The notes beneath the pieces are model-generated. The model was not told the DNA's origin and did no database searches. It saw only the letters and a list, made by a program, of their open reading frames with translations. A stretch of DNA of 64,000 bases from UBA4877 sp002399345 (GTDB taxonomy: Bacteria; Bacillota; Thermoanaerobacteria; Thermoanaerobacterales; UBA4877), in contig DAIORT010000008.1 of the NCBI GenBank assembly GCA_036752905.1, positions 17,957 through 81,956 of the forward strand. Reading direction: 5' to 3'. The position numbers and the translations under genes are program-made. This document shows positions 25,983 through 35,235 of this stretch, piece by piece; position 1 is the stretch's first letter, and the number at the start of each line of letters is the position of its first letter.

Positions 25983-27539
25983 TCAAACCTTGGTATGGCA
26001 TATGGAATATATCCTGTTACGAATGCCTGCCTCCTTCTGATTGGAGGATAGTATTACAAGGTAGTCACCCGGTCTTATCATCGTGCTGCCGGATGGGACA
26101 ACCTCCTTAGTTCCCCTGTTTACTCCTACCACCAGCGAGCCCTCCGGCCACTCAATGTCACTTATCCTTCTATCCGCAGCCATGCTTCCCAATTCGACAG
26201 GGACCTCCATCAGGCCGCCCCTCTCCCGGACGGGCAGCTTATCTTCATTTTGCCCTACAAACCTCCCCAGCAGTGCTTCATAGATGGGATCGACATTTAA
26301 AATGTCGGATACAAGCAGGGCAATAAATGCACATGCGGCCACCGGCAGCATGTGAACCAAAGAACCGGACATTTCTGCGGTAAGCAGGATGGATGTGACC
26401 GGTGACTTAACCGATGCAGCGAGCCCGCCTGCCATTGCGCAGACCACAAAAACAGGTATATACCGGGCGGGAAGTCCCGCACGTGTTGCAAGGATTCCAA
26501 ATATGCTGCCTGTAAGTGTACCCACAGCCAGTATGGGCATAAAGATGCCGCCCGGAACACCACTGCCAAAACTCGTACTGGTAAACAGCATCTTTGCAGC
26601 CAGCAGGATAACAAGCATTAAAACACCGCTCTGCGCATTCTCGGCAAATTTTATCAGATTCTGTCCGCCGCCTAGTGTAATAGGCAAAAGCATACCGCAC
26701 GGCAGCGCAATCAGAAACGCTATAACCGGCCGGGATAAGTCAGGCAGCCTGCTATAAAGCGTTTGGAAAGCAAGGAGGGACTTATTCATAAGCGAACCGA
26801 CAAGCCCAGTTACTATGCCTAAGGGTATAAGCCAAAGATACAGATGTATAGGCAGTTGTGGTATTGCCGTAAAATCAAGAACAGGCTTAAGACCGAAGAA
26901 ATATTTTGATATAAAGTCTGCGGTCAGTGATGCAGTGGCCACTGATAGCAGTATAATAGGGGAAAAACTCCTATGTACCTCTTCCAGTGCAAATATCATC
27001 CCAGAGAGAGGAGCACTAAAAGCAGCAGAAAGACCGGCCGCTGCGCCCCCGGTAATCAAGCAATCTTTCTCTATACTGCTATCGCTTATTTTTTCCGATA
27101 CGGCCTGGCCGCCTGCCGCTCCAATCTGTATGGAAGGGCCCTCCCTGCCAAGAGAAAGCCCGAAAAAACTGCATAAAATTCCGGCTACAAACCTGACAGC
27201 AAGAATCATGCCCCATCTCATTTTTAAGCCATAAAGGGCGACTCCTTCCACCTGTGGGATACCGCTGCCTGCAGCCATTGGTTCAATCCTGTCAAGCCAG
27301 GCCACAAAAAGCCCTGCCGCTATCGCAACCGCTATCCATGGGATTATGTAGACTGGATGGACATTAAATATTTTATAGATATTGCCTGCAATCCCCGTGC
27401 CGTATTCTATACCAAGACGGTAAAGCACCGCCAGCATTCCTGAAACACATCCAATCAGGATGCCCTTGCCGGCAACGTTCCATTTAAGTCGGTTAACTCC
27501 CCGTAACATTTTATATATTTTTGATTTTGATTTCTTCAA
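25983..27539 (-). CDS. ClC-family chloride transporter with C-terminal TrkA-C domain
   Basis: 518 residues. The ClC ion-pathway motifs are present: GSGIPQVEG, GREGPSIQIG (gating Glu) and FGSGVPGGIFMP (anion-coordinating loop). Glu also follows in FALEEVHRSF, where exchangers carry the internal proton-transfer Glu, which favours a Cl-/H+ antiporter over a channel. Residues about 435-515 form a TrkA-C-like (RCK-C) domain (IEWPEGSLVVGVNRGTKEVVPSGSTMIRPGD region), a regulatory add-on found in many prokaryotic ClC proteins instead of CBS. It is encoded alone. Confidence 0.92.
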   Translation of the reverse strand: MKKSKSKIYKMLRGVNRLKWNVAGKGILIGCVSGMLAVLYRLGIEYGTGIAGNIYKIFNVHPVYIIPWIAVAIAAGLFVAWLDRIEPMAAGSGIPQVEGVALYGLKMRWGMILAVRFVAGILCSFFGLSLGREGPSIQIGAAGGQAVSEKISDSSIEKDCLITGGAAAGLSAAFSAPLSGMIFALEEVHRSFSPIILLSVATASLTADFISKYFFGLKPVLDFTAIPQLPIHLYLWLIPLGIVTGLVGSLMNKSLLAFQTLYSRLPDLSRPVIAFLIALPCGMLLPITLGGGQNLIKFAENAQSGVLMLVILLAAKMLFTSTSFGSGVPGGIFMPILAVGTLTGSIFGILATRAGLPARYIPVFVVCAMAGGLAASVKSPVTSILLTAEMSGSLVHMLPVAACAFIALLVSDILNVDPIYEALLGRFVGQNEDKLPVRERGGLMEVPVELGSMAADRRISDIEWPEGSLVVGVNRGTKEVVPSGSTMIRPGDYLVILSSNQKEAGIRNRIYSICHTKV

Positions 27540-27704
27540 TGTCTAAAGCCTCCATGCTGTAGTCATCATATATTAATATTATAACATTTTTCCTTATGTA
27601 ACGACACTTAAGGCTCGTCTTGTTTTGGATCTTTGACACTTTAAAGATTATAAAATTACCATATCCATCATAGGACACGCTAGGTGACTTTTTATATTTA
27701 TCTC

Positions 27705-27851
27705 TCAGTCTCTTTCGGTAGCAGCCTTTATTGCATGGTAGCCTTCCCATGCAGCAGTTAAAATTTTATGGGGCTGTACTGCATCTCCCACCGTCACTAT
27801 TTTCTTTACCTTATCATGAAGCTCATCCTCCAGCTTGTTATTCGGTTTCAT
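27705..27851 (-). pseudogene. C-terminal fragment of an enoate-reductase-like flavoprotein
   Basis: The minus-strand frame reading KPNNKLEDELHDKV .. VTVGDAVQPHKILTAAWEGY and ending in TGA (27705-27707) matches the C-terminal FAD-domain tail of NADH:flavin/enoate reductases (VGDA..P.KI..A...GY). It has no upstream gene body: the frame meets a stop within about 50 bp. It lies just downstream of an intact paralogue (28021-30027), so it is probably the remains of a second copy. Confidence 0.65.
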
Positions 27852-27961
27852 TTCACAACACTGAACGGTGGGAAATGCCTGCCCAAATCAATAGATTTTC
27901 GAGAAACACAGAAAACAAAGAGCTATCTTGAGCTAAATCAAAATATTGTTGAGGTTGACGT

Positions 27962-27988
27962 AAAAGCGGCATATCTTAGATATGCCGC
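27962..27988 (-). terminator. Terminator of the enoate-reductase-like gene
   Basis: Perfect 10-bp stem GCGGCATATC / GATATGCCGC with a 3-nt loop (27966-27988), followed on the minus strand by UUUUACG. Confidence 0.85.
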
Positions 27989-28020
27989 CATTTATTATAT
28001 AATACTGGAAGTCTTAAATA

Positions 28021-30027
28021 TTAAATATTGTAAGCCACGTCGTAGGCATCTTTTACAACACTCATGACATTACCTACTTCTTTACAATCACCTATGGAAT
28101 ATACCTTCTGTGCTATATCCTTATCAGTATCCGGAAAAACGATACGGTAGGGGTTATAACCGGTGGCTGTTATCGCGCTATCCGCCGGGATGAATGTCTC
28201 TTTACCGTCTTTTTCAATGGTTAAGCCTTTGGAGGTTATCTCCTTAGCCTTGCAGCCTTTATGAACCTCTATGCCATAGTACCTTATGAGCTCCAGCAGC
28301 ATGTTCTTATTGGCTGCGCAAAGGCCTTGCACCTCGAGTATATTGTCGAGCATTTCCACAATGACGGGAGTCTTGCCACTCTTAGCAAGGTTGTATGCTA
28401 TCTCACATCCGGTAAGTCCGCCGCCGATTATCGCCACTCTGTCACCTACCTGCTTATAGCCGCGCAGATATTCTATCGCCTCTACAGCATTTTCAATACC
28501 CTTGATAGGCAGCTTCTTAGCTGTCGCACCCGTCGCCATGATGACCACATCTGCTCCGAATTCCTTGATGGACTGCGGTGTAACCTCGGTGTTCATGCGG
28601 ACATCCACATTGTCCTCCTTAACCTTTCTTTTATACCATTCGATAAGTTTCTTGTCTGCTTCCTTGAAATCAGGCACTGCTGCAGCGATAAATACTCCAC
28701 CCAGCTCATCCGTCTTTTCAAAGAGTGTGACCTTGTGACCGCGTTCCGCCGCAAGCCTGGCCGCTTCCATACCGCCTATTCCGCCGCCGATCACCGCGAC
28801 CTTCTTAGGTTTATCAGCCTTTTTCAGCCTGTACTCGTCCTCCTTGAGTACCGCCGGATTCACCGCGCAGGTCATGGGTTTGCCTGTGATGATGGTGGCA
28901 AGGCAGCCGTTGTGGCATGCAATGCAAGGGCGTATATCATCGAAATTGCCCTGCTTCACCTTGTTTACATAATCGGGGTCCGCAAGTATGGCGCGTCCGA
29001 TACCGATCCCGTCGAACATCTCGTCTTCAAGGCATTTTACCGCCAGATCGGGGTCATCCATCCTGCCTGCGCAGATAACCGGTATATCGACGAATTTCTT
29101 GATAAACGACACCTCGGGTATGTTGCAGCCCATCGGCATATACATCGGCGGGTGGGCCCAGTACCATGAATCATAGGAACCATTGTCCGCATTCAAGGCA
29201 TCGCAACCGGCCTCTTCAAGTATACGGGCAGCCGCGGGGCTCTCTTCCATTGAGCGGCCGAATTCCTTGTAGGCCTCACCGGGTAGAGCACCGGCGTTGA
29301 ACCCTCTCATCTTGCTGGTAACACTGTAGCGTACTGTTACTACAAAATCTTTGCCGCAGGCTTTTTTAACCCCTTTGATGATCTCGCACGGAAAACGCAA
29401 ACGTTTTTCCAGACTACCGCCAAATTCATCCGTGCGCCCGTTAGTCGCTTCAATAGTGAATTGATCGATAAGATACCCTTCGTGAACGGCATGTATTTCT
29501 ATACCGTCAAAGCCCGCTTCTTGCGCCATCTTGGCCGATTCGATAAATGAATGTATGTATTGCCATACCTCCTCGGTGGTGAGTCCGCGGTGCTTTACTT
29601 TGGGATTCCATACATTGGGCAGCCCATCAGTCGGTGCAACAAAATAAGTATCGGGGTCCAGTCCATATTTTTTTAATAACTCAGGACTGCCGGGCAGTGT
29701 ACGTCCGGAACCTCCGGAAAGCTGGAGAAGTATCTTTGAACCATAGCGGTGAATCTCTTCTGTCATTTTCCTGGTAGGCATGAAGGCATCCTTCTGTTCA
29801 TGCAACCATTTGTCCGTTCCCATGGGTGCTACTAAGGTAGCTCCAGTGACCAAGAGGCCAATACCACCCTTGGCGCGCTCGATGAAATATTCACAGCCTT
29901 CCTTGTCATAGCTGCCGTCCGGGTTGAATACGTGACCACCGCCTAAGGCTTCCATAACATAGCGGTTCTTAACCTCCATACTGCCTATCTTCATCGGGGT
30001 AAACAGAATATCATATTTCCCTGACAT
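28021..30027 (-). CDS. Enoate reductase / 2,4-dienoyl-CoA reductase-like iron-sulfur flavoprotein
   Basis: 668 residues in three parts: an FMN-binding old-yellow-enzyme barrel (about 1-365), a [4Fe-4S] cluster with Cys368, 371, 375 and 387 (RPCIACHNGC .. MTCAVNP), and an FAD/NAD(P)-binding half beginning with VIGGGIGGMEAARLA (about 411-425) and a second dinucleotide motif VAIIGGGLTGCE. Length and architecture match clostridial enoate reductases, cinnamate reductase FldZ and BaiCD-type proteins that reduce activated C=C bonds as electron sinks. The substrate is unknown. It is divergent from a TetR regulator. Confidence 0.9.
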   Translation of the reverse strand: MSGKYDILFTPMKIGSMEVKNRYVMEALGGGHVFNPDGSYDKEGCEYFIERAKGGIGLLVTGATLVAPMGTDKWLHEQKDAFMPTRKMTEEIHRYGSKILLQLSGGSGRTLPGSPELLKKYGLDPDTYFVAPTDGLPNVWNPKVKHRGLTTEEVWQYIHSFIESAKMAQEAGFDGIEIHAVHEGYLIDQFTIEATNGRTDEFGGSLEKRLRFPCEIIKGVKKACGKDFVVTVRYSVTSKMRGFNAGALPGEAYKEFGRSMEESPAAARILEEAGCDALNADNGSYDSWYWAHPPMYMPMGCNIPEVSFIKKFVDIPVICAGRMDDPDLAVKCLEDEMFDGIGIGRAILADPDYVNKVKQGNFDDIRPCIACHNGCLATIITGKPMTCAVNPAVLKEDEYRLKKADKPKKVAVIGGGIGGMEAARLAAERGHKVTLFEKTDELGGVFIAAAVPDFKEADKKLIEWYKRKVKEDNVDVRMNTEVTPQSIKEFGADVVIMATGATAKKLPIKGIENAVEAIEYLRGYKQVGDRVAIIGGGLTGCEIAYNLAKSGKTPVIVEMLDNILEVQGLCAANKNMLLELIRYYGIEVHKGCKAKEITSKGLTIEKDGKETFIPADSAITATGYNPYRIVFPDTDKDIAQKVYSIGDCKEVGNVMSVVKDAYDVAYNI

Positions 30028-30099
30028 GTTTGATTACCACCCTTCTTTTTATTTTTTTAGATAATAGTATGAAGTTTAGTATGAAATAGGCGTCAAATA

Positions 30100-30122
30100 T
30101 TGTTATGATAATATTATAACAA
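30100..30122. promoter_or_regulatory. Inverted repeat, candidate TetR operator 1
   Basis: TTGTTAT and ATAACAA arms separated by 9 bp (30100-30122), in the divergent spacer just downstream of the -10 box of the flavoprotein promoter. Confidence 0.5.
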
Positions 30123-30132
30123 GGTTTATATT

Positions 30133-30162
30133 AATTGTACTGCAGTATAATTTACAAGTCAA
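30133..30162 (-). promoter_or_regulatory. Sigma-A promoter of the flavoprotein gene with overlapping palindrome
   Basis: Minus-strand TTGACT (30162-30157), 17-bp spacer, TACAAT (30139-30134). A 20-bp near-perfect palindrome centred on CTGCAG (30133-30152, one mismatched pair) covers the spacer and the -10 box, the expected place for a repressor operator. Confidence 0.7.
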
Positions 30163-30225
30163 TAAGTCTAAAAAAATTTTTATTTAGTTTTATTTATGTT
30201 ATCATAATCATGGTGATGAAACGTA

Positions 30226-30810
30226 ATGAGAGAAAAAACAGATAAATTAATTTTAAAAACAGCAATTGATTTATTTAAACAAAAAGGCTATTCCAATGTC
30301 ACAATGCATGAGATCTGCACAGCGTGTGGGATTTCTAAGGGGACATTTTATAATCATTTTAATACAAAAGAAGATTTGATTTTAAACTATTACCAACTGC
30401 TAAGCAATGATATGATGCGCATAATGCCGGATCTTCTGGAAAATAAGCCGATCATAGAAAAAGTATGGTCATGCCTGGAATACTTTATAGATAACACCAT
30501 AAGCCTGGGACCTGATCTATTGAAAAATTTAATTGAAATTGATATGAATTCCGGCTGCAGTGTATTTTCTCCCTATCCGGAGGAACGTTCCGCTTATGAA
30601 AGGGTATTTATCAAAATGGAACTGGAACTGATCTCACAGGGACAAAAGGCCGGTAAAATTAGAAAGGATATAGACGCTAAAGACCTGCTATGGCATTTTT
30701 CCGCCACACTGATGGGCATAGCCATGCACTGGAGCTCTTCGGGTGGAAAATATGACGAAAAAAAAGAATTAAGAAAACTATTTGACCAAATCTTTATAAA
30801 ACCTTTTTAA
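30226..30810 (+). CDS. TetR-family transcriptional regulator
   Basis: 194 residues. The N-terminal helix-turn-helix is complete (AIDLFKQKGYSNVTMHEIC..CGISKGTFYNHFNTKEDLI, about residues 12-55), followed by an all-helical ligand domain. Divergent from the enoate-reductase-like gene with two palindromes in the shared 198-bp spacer, so local repression of that gene released by an unsaturated substrate is the simplest model. A GGTGATG ribosome-binding site precedes the ATG. Confidence 0.93.
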   Translation: MREKTDKLILKTAIDLFKQKGYSNVTMHEICTACGISKGTFYNHFNTKEDLILNYYQLLSNDMMRIMPDLLENKPIIEKVWSCLEYFIDNTISLGPDLLKNLIEIDMNSGCSVFSPYPEERSAYERVFIKMELELISQGQKAGKIRKDIDAKDLLWHFSATLMGIAMHWSSSGGKYDEKKELRKLFDQIFIKPF

Positions 30811-30840
30811 TTTCAATTCCTTACAGGCGTATATTAATTT

Positions 30841-30881
30841 AACTGCCATCCTGTATATTAAGTAAACACAGGACAGCAGTT
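30841..30881. terminator. Hairpin between converging tetR and sdaAA
   Basis: Arms AACTGC-CA-TCCTGT and ACAGGA-CA-GCAGTT (30841-30854 with 30868-30881) form a 12-bp stem with a symmetric internal loop. There is no long U-tract on either strand, so termination would be weak. Confidence 0.5.
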
Positions 30882-30894
30882 AAATAAGCACATC

Positions 30895-31770
30895 TTATCC
30901 CAATATTTCTTTTTTAAATTTCCTTCCTGTAGGCGTATCAGCCAGGCCGCCCTTGGCTGTCTCCTTAAGCTCATAAGGTATGGACTTTCCCACCTTATAC
31001 ATGGATGTAACCACCTCGTCATAGGGTATGCGCGACGTAATCCCCGCCAGTGCCATATCTGCCGCTACCAATGCATTGGACGCACCGAATGCATTCCTCT
31101 TGACGCAAGGTACCTCCACAAGCCCGGCCACTGGGTCACATACCAGCCCCAACACCGCCTTCAGTGTGAAAGCCGCCGCATTTAACGCCTGCTCCGGGCT
31201 GCCGCCGGCAAGCTCGGTCACAGCTGCCGCAGCCATAGCCGCAGCGCTGCCGCATTCCGCCTGGCATCCGCCCTCCGCACCGGCGAGGGTGGCATTGCTA
31301 GCTATGGTTATACCTACACCTGATGATGTAAACAGCGCCTTTACGATATCCTCATCACTGCTTTTAAGTGAACCAGCGGCTGTTAAAAGTGCCCCGGGGA
31401 CGATTCCGCATGAACCGGCAGTCGGTGCAGCCACTATCCTTCCCATGGATGCATTTACCTCTGAAACGGCCATGGCACAGGCTACAGCCTTAGTCATGAT
31501 ATCTCCCGAAAGGCTGTCGTTGTTTTCCGAATAATTATAAAGCCTCTTTGCATCCCCGCCTGTGAGGCCGCTTACAGATTTTATTTCTTTAGTGAGGCCT
31601 TCTTTTACTGCATCCTTCATTACAATCAGATTTGTACTCATTTTTTTGGTTAATACACGCATACTACTACCCGAGACTTCAGCCTCACGCAGCATGGTTA
31701 TCTCGCCAATTGACTTATTATATTTTTTACACAATTCTATTAGCTTACTTCCTGTTTTAAAATTATACAT
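30895..31770 (-). CDS. sdaAA: L-serine dehydratase, alpha subunit (iron-sulfur)
   Basis: Deaminates L-serine to pyruvate and ammonia with an oxygen-labile [4Fe-4S] cluster. 291 residues. Cys-containing segments are GSCGIVPGALL, EGGCQAECGSAAAMAAAA and LVCDPVAGLVEVPCVKRN. The beta subunit gene lies 10 bp upstream on the same strand; two-subunit enzymes are typical of Gram-positive anaerobes. Pyruvate production fits amino-acid fermentation. Confidence 0.96.
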   Translation of the reverse strand: MYNFKTGSKLIELCKKYNKSIGEITMLREAEVSGSSMRVLTKKMSTNLIVMKDAVKEGLTKEIKSVSGLTGGDAKRLYNYSENNDSLSGDIMTKAVACAMAVSEVNASMGRIVAAPTAGSCGIVPGALLTAAGSLKSSDEDIVKALFTSSGVGITIASNATLAGAEGGCQAECGSAAAMAAAAVTELAGGSPEQALNAAAFTLKAVLGLVCDPVAGLVEVPCVKRNAFGASNALVAADMALAGITSRIPYDEVVTSMYKVGKSIPYELKETAKGGLADTPTGRKFKKEILG

Positions 31771-31780
31771 ATGTTCACCC

Positions 31781-32455
31781 CTATACCGGATCTATCATCA
31801 TTACTTGACTCATTCCCGGAAGTTTCTTTATTTCATCCACGGCCTGGCTGGAAAGGGCACTGTCCATTTCTATAATCATGGTTGCCCTTTCCCCCTTTTG
31901 ATTTCTGAAAACCCTCATAAAAGCTATATTTATATTGTACTTATTTAATATCTTTGATACCTTGGCTACGACCCCCGGCTTGTCCGTGTAAGAGGTAATA
32001 AGCGTCGGATAATCACCGTTAAACTCCAGGTTAAAATCATCTATTTTGGTGATGACGATATTGCCACCTCCCACTGATGTGCCCGTCACTTTCATTTTAC
32101 CGCATTCGCCATCCATCTCAATCATAACGGTATTGGGATGTGCACCCTCTATTACCGTAGGTACGAACTTAAAGTCTAAGCCCTTATCCCTTGCGATATC
32201 CTTGGAACTTTTAAGCCTGTCGTCGGAGGGATCCATTCCCAGTAAACCGGCTAAAAGAGCCCTGTCCGTACCATGTCCCTTATAAGTCTCTGCGAAGGAG
32301 CCATGTAAATAAAACGTGACCGATCTGATCTTGCCACCATATATCTTCCTCGCTATGTTACCTATCCTGGCCGCGCCTGCCGTATGAGAGCTGGAAGGCC
32401 CGATCATTACTGGTCCCAGTATATCAAACGAAGAAAATTGTTTCATATTTCCCAC
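31781..32455 (-). CDS. sdaAB: L-serine dehydratase, beta subunit
   Basis: 224 residues: SDH-beta domain (SSFDILGPVMIGPSSSHTAGAARIG, about 5-150) and a C-terminal ACT domain (TSYTDKPGVVAKVSKILNKYNINIAFMRVFR), where serine binds to activate related enzymes. It pairs with sdaAA. Confidence 0.95.
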   Translation of the reverse strand: MGNMKQFSSFDILGPVMIGPSSSHTAGAARIGNIARKIYGGKIRSVTFYLHGSFAETYKGHGTDRALLAGLLGMDPSDDRLKSSKDIARDKGLDFKFVPTVIEGAHPNTVMIEMDGECGKMKVTGTSVGGGNIVITKIDDFNLEFNGDYPTLITSYTDKPGVVAKVSKILNKYNINIAFMRVFRNQKGERATMIIEMDSALSSQAVDEIKKLPGMSQVMMIDPV

Positions 32456-32483
32456 CTCATTTGTTTATATAAATACGCATCAA

Positions 32484-32990
32484 TCATGCACTCTTTTTAA
32501 CTGCCCTGTCTATTGCCTGAAGTTCTTCTGCCGAAAGTTTATATCTGGAACTTCCACCTTCTATGGGTTTTGCATATGTTACGGTATCATCCCTTCCAAA
32601 TATACCGGTTATGACAACACCGTCATCATCCTGATTTAAAAGTGCTATGGAAAAACTCTGATCGGAACCCATACCAGTAAAGGCATTGTATCTTATAATT
32701 CCAACCTTTTGAAGTGAAAATTCCATACGTTTTTCCAACTTACCCATTCTCTCTTCAAAACCTGTGACCTTGTCAACATTTTCTTCTACGGTGTTAAGAT
32801 AAGACGACAAAAGCTTGTCCAAGCTCTCTCCTTTTCTGCCGCCGGTAAACCGCTTGTAACTCTTTGCATAGTTTGACAACCTGACATGCAAAATTAATAT
32901 CCATATAAGTTCTACAATAGCTGCAACTAAAATTCCGAATACTATGTAGATTTCATTAATATTACCTACAGTCTGAAGTAATTTGTTCAT
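32484..32990 (-). CDS. DUF4446 family membrane-anchored protein
   Basis: 168 residues with one N-terminal transmembrane segment (about 13-35), a coiled-coil-prone middle (about 60-105), and a conserved C-terminal region with GIIRYNAFTGMGSDQSFSIALLNQDDDGVVIT that identifies DUF4446. The family is usually encoded near parB close to the origin, as here. Function unknown. Confidence 0.88.
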   Translation of the reverse strand: MNKLLQTVGNINEIYIVFGILVAAIVELIWILILHVRLSNYAKSYKRFTGGRKGESLDKLLSSYLNTVEENVDKVTGFEERMGKLEKRMEFSLQKVGIIRYNAFTGMGSDQSFSIALLNQDDDGVVITGIFGRDDTVTYAKPIEGGSSRYKLSAEELQAIDRAVKKSA

Positions 32991-33093
32991 AAATATTCAC
33001 CCGTTCTTATTAGATTCGCATATTATAAATATACCACGTTTGTGACCCAATTCTCAATACGAATATTCTAAAATTGTGATTTATGATTGTAAA

Positions 33094-33119
33094 TCCCCGG
33101 GCAAGCTTATACCCGGGGA
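33094..33119 (-). terminator. GC-rich hairpin downstream of the class V aminotransferase
   Basis: Perfect 8-bp stem TCCCCGGG / CCCGGGGA with a 10-nt loop. On the minus strand it is followed only by UUUAC, so it may be a weak terminator or an mRNA-stabilising end. Confidence 0.55.
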
Positions 33120-33137
33120 CGGTTCGGCGGCTATTCT

Positions 33138-34283
33138 TTACCGCACGATTTTATTTACGGCGTCCAAAAATATCTCAGTTTCTCTTTCCGTAGTGAAAGG
33201 TCCCGTACTTACTCTTACGGCGCCCTGCTCAAAAGTGCCTATGGTTTTATGGGCCAGGCCGGAACAATGCAGTCCCGCCCTCACCTCTATATCGTAATCA
33301 TTGTCAAGCAAATATGATACCTCGGTAGAATCCATATCACCCACATTAAAGGCAAGTGCCCCCGCATGCTCTTTGGGATCCACGGGTCCATATACCTTCA
33401 CCCTGTCTATATCATTAAGCCCGTCTATTATCCTACCGGCTAGCTTTATCTCATGCCTTCTAATATTATCTATGCCTGTACTGTTTATATAATCTATACC
33501 GGCATCAAGCCCGGCCAGCCCCGGCGTATTGAGCGTACCGCTCTCCAAACGGTCGGGCAATATATCTGGCTGGGTAAGCATATCCGAGTAGCTGCCGGTA
33601 CCTCCCTCTCTTATGGTGTTTAATTTTATACCATCAGCTACGTAAAGCCCACCGGTCCCTTGCGGCCCTAATAATCCCTTGTGGCCGGGAAAAGCCAGCA
33701 TATCTATATTATCTGCTTTTACATTTATGGGTACATGACCGGCACCTTGAGCAGCATCAAGAAGGAACGGTATGCAATACCTCCTGGCTATGGCGCCCAC
33801 CTCCCTGAATGGCTGAATGGTGCCCGCGACATTGGAAGCCAGTGTAAGGACAATTAAAGAGGTATTAGGCCTTATGGCCTTCTCTATATCCTCGGGATCA
33901 ATACAACCCTCGCTATCTGCCATTACAAAGGTAGTTTCTATCCCATAGGGCTCCAGCGCCTTAAGCGGCCGGGCCACCGAGTTATGCTCCATGGAGCTGG
34001 TAATGGCATGCCGGCCGGGCTGTAGAATTCCCTTTATAGCCATATTAAGACTGTCTGTGGTATTTAATGTAAAAACTATCCTCATGGGGTCGTCTATACC
34101 GAAGAGTCCGGCTACCGCATCCCGGCAATCCAGCACTATCCTGCCCGCTTCAAGAGACATCTTGTGTCCGCTTCTACCCGGGTTGCCACCGGCTATATTT
34201 ATGCAGTCGTACACCGCTTTTGCCACTCCATCCGGCTTGGGCCAGGACGTGGCGGCATTATCAAGATATATCATTTTATTCAC
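33138..34283 (-). CDS. Class V aminotransferase, cysteine desulfurase-like
   Basis: 381-residue PLP enzyme. The PLP Lys is in AFPGHKGLLGPQGTGGL, the PLP-contacting His in SSMEHNSVARPL, and the candidate persulfide-forming Cys in RAGLHCSGLAHKT, resembling the group II (SufS/CsdA) loop. The family member found between DUF4446 and parB in Clostridia is annotated as cysteine desulfurase or selenocysteine lyase, but I see no Suf or Isc partners here, so the physiological acceptor is unknown. Confidence 0.83.
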   Translation of the reverse strand: MNKMIYLDNAATSWPKPDGVAKAVYDCINIAGGNPGRSGHKMSLEAGRIVLDCRDAVAGLFGIDDPMRIVFTLNTTDSLNMAIKGILQPGRHAITSSMEHNSVARPLKALEPYGIETTFVMADSEGCIDPEDIEKAIRPNTSLIVLTLASNVAGTIQPFREVGAIARRYCIPFLLDAAQGAGHVPINVKADNIDMLAFPGHKGLLGPQGTGGLYVADGIKLNTIREGGTGSYSDMLTQPDILPDRLESGTLNTPGLAGLDAGIDYINSTGIDNIRRHEIKLAGRIIDGLNDIDRVKVYGPVDPKEHAGALAFNVGDMDSTEVSYLLDNDYDIEVRAGLHCSGLAHKTIGTFEQGAVRVSTGPFTTERETEIFLDAVNKIVR

Positions 34284-34394
34284 CCCTTAAAAACAATAAG
34301 GTTTTATGCTTTTATATTATAATATATGATATTACCAGGCAACAGTTAACTGCAATCGGCTTACTGTACTAATGTTTAGTCTGAACGGTTTCTG

Positions 34395-35234
34395 TTACGG
34401 CTGATAACCGCCTATTACCTCTATAATCCTTTCCAACTCTTCATTGGAATAATACTCTATGTAGATCTTGCCACCCTTCTTACCCCTGTTAATCAAAACC
34501 CTTGTACCCAGTGTACGCTCAAGACGGCTTTCTATGTCCTTTATTATAGGATCTTTCTTTGCTTTCTTAACCTTTTTGCTTATCCTTTTATCTTCAGTAA
34601 GTTTATAAATCATCTTCTCCGTATCCCTGACACTCATTCCATCCTTTATAACCCTAATCGCCAGCTCATACTGCCTACCACTGTCAATTCCCAGCAGGGC
34701 CTTGGCATGGCCTGCGGAAAGTTTACCTTCCTCCACCATTTCCCTAACGCTCCCGTCAAGATTTAGCAGCCTGAGTGAATTAGCGATCGCCGGCCTGCTT
34801 TTTCCTATTATTCTTGCTATCTCTTCCTGCGTTAATTCGAATTCCTCCATTAGCGTCTTGTAAGCCGCTGCCTCTTCTATGGGATTTAAATCTTCCCGCT
34901 GGAGATTTTCTATCAAAGCCAGCTCCATGCTCTCCTCTTCCGAAATCGAACGCACCACTGCTGGTATACTTTCCAACCCCGCAGCCTTTGCCGCCCTATA
35001 TCTCCTCTCCCCTGCTATTATCTTGTACCCGTCATCGTCCGGGCAAACCAATATAGGCTGCAATACTCCATACTGCTTTACTGAATCGGTAAGCGCATCC
35101 AGAGCCTCCTCTTTAAATTCCTTCCTCGGCTGATTATCATTTACTATAATATCTTCCATATCTATCTCGTTTACGGACCCGGATTCTGTTTCAGGTATGA
35201 GTGCCTGCAGACCCCGGCCCAGTCCTTTTCTCAT
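34395..35234 (-). CDS. parB: Chromosome-partitioning protein ParB (Spo0J)
   Basis: 279 residues. The N-terminal ParB/Srx CTP-binding region has CTP-contact segments (RKEFKEEALDALTDSVKQYGVLQPI, GERRYRAAK, ENLQREDLNPIEEA), followed by the parS-binding helix-turn-helix (ELTQEEIARIIGKSRPAIANSLRLL) and a C-terminal dimerisation helix. It is 1 bp from parA. A matching parS site lies about 1.1 kb away at 36332. Confidence 0.96.
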   Translation of the reverse strand: MRKGLGRGLQALIPETESGSVNEIDMEDIIVNDNQPRKEFKEEALDALTDSVKQYGVLQPILVCPDDDGYKIIAGERRYRAAKAAGLESIPAVVRSISEEESMELALIENLQREDLNPIEEAAAYKTLMEEFELTQEEIARIIGKSRPAIANSLRLLNLDGSVREMVEEGKLSAGHAKALLGIDSGRQYELAIRVIKDGMSVRDTEKMIYKLTEDKRISKKVKKAKKDPIIKDIESRLERTLGTRVLINRGKKGGKIYIEYYSNEELERIIEVIGGYQP

Positions 35235-35235
35235 T

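Noticed and set aside
27511..27750. 79-residue minus-strand ORF upstream of the ClC gene
   Set aside because: No ribosome-binding site, biased composition, and overlap in another frame with the enoate-reductase fragment.
30895..31770. Single-chain serine dehydratase truncated at its C-terminus
   Set aside because: The separate beta-subunit gene immediately upstream shows this is the normal two-subunit form.
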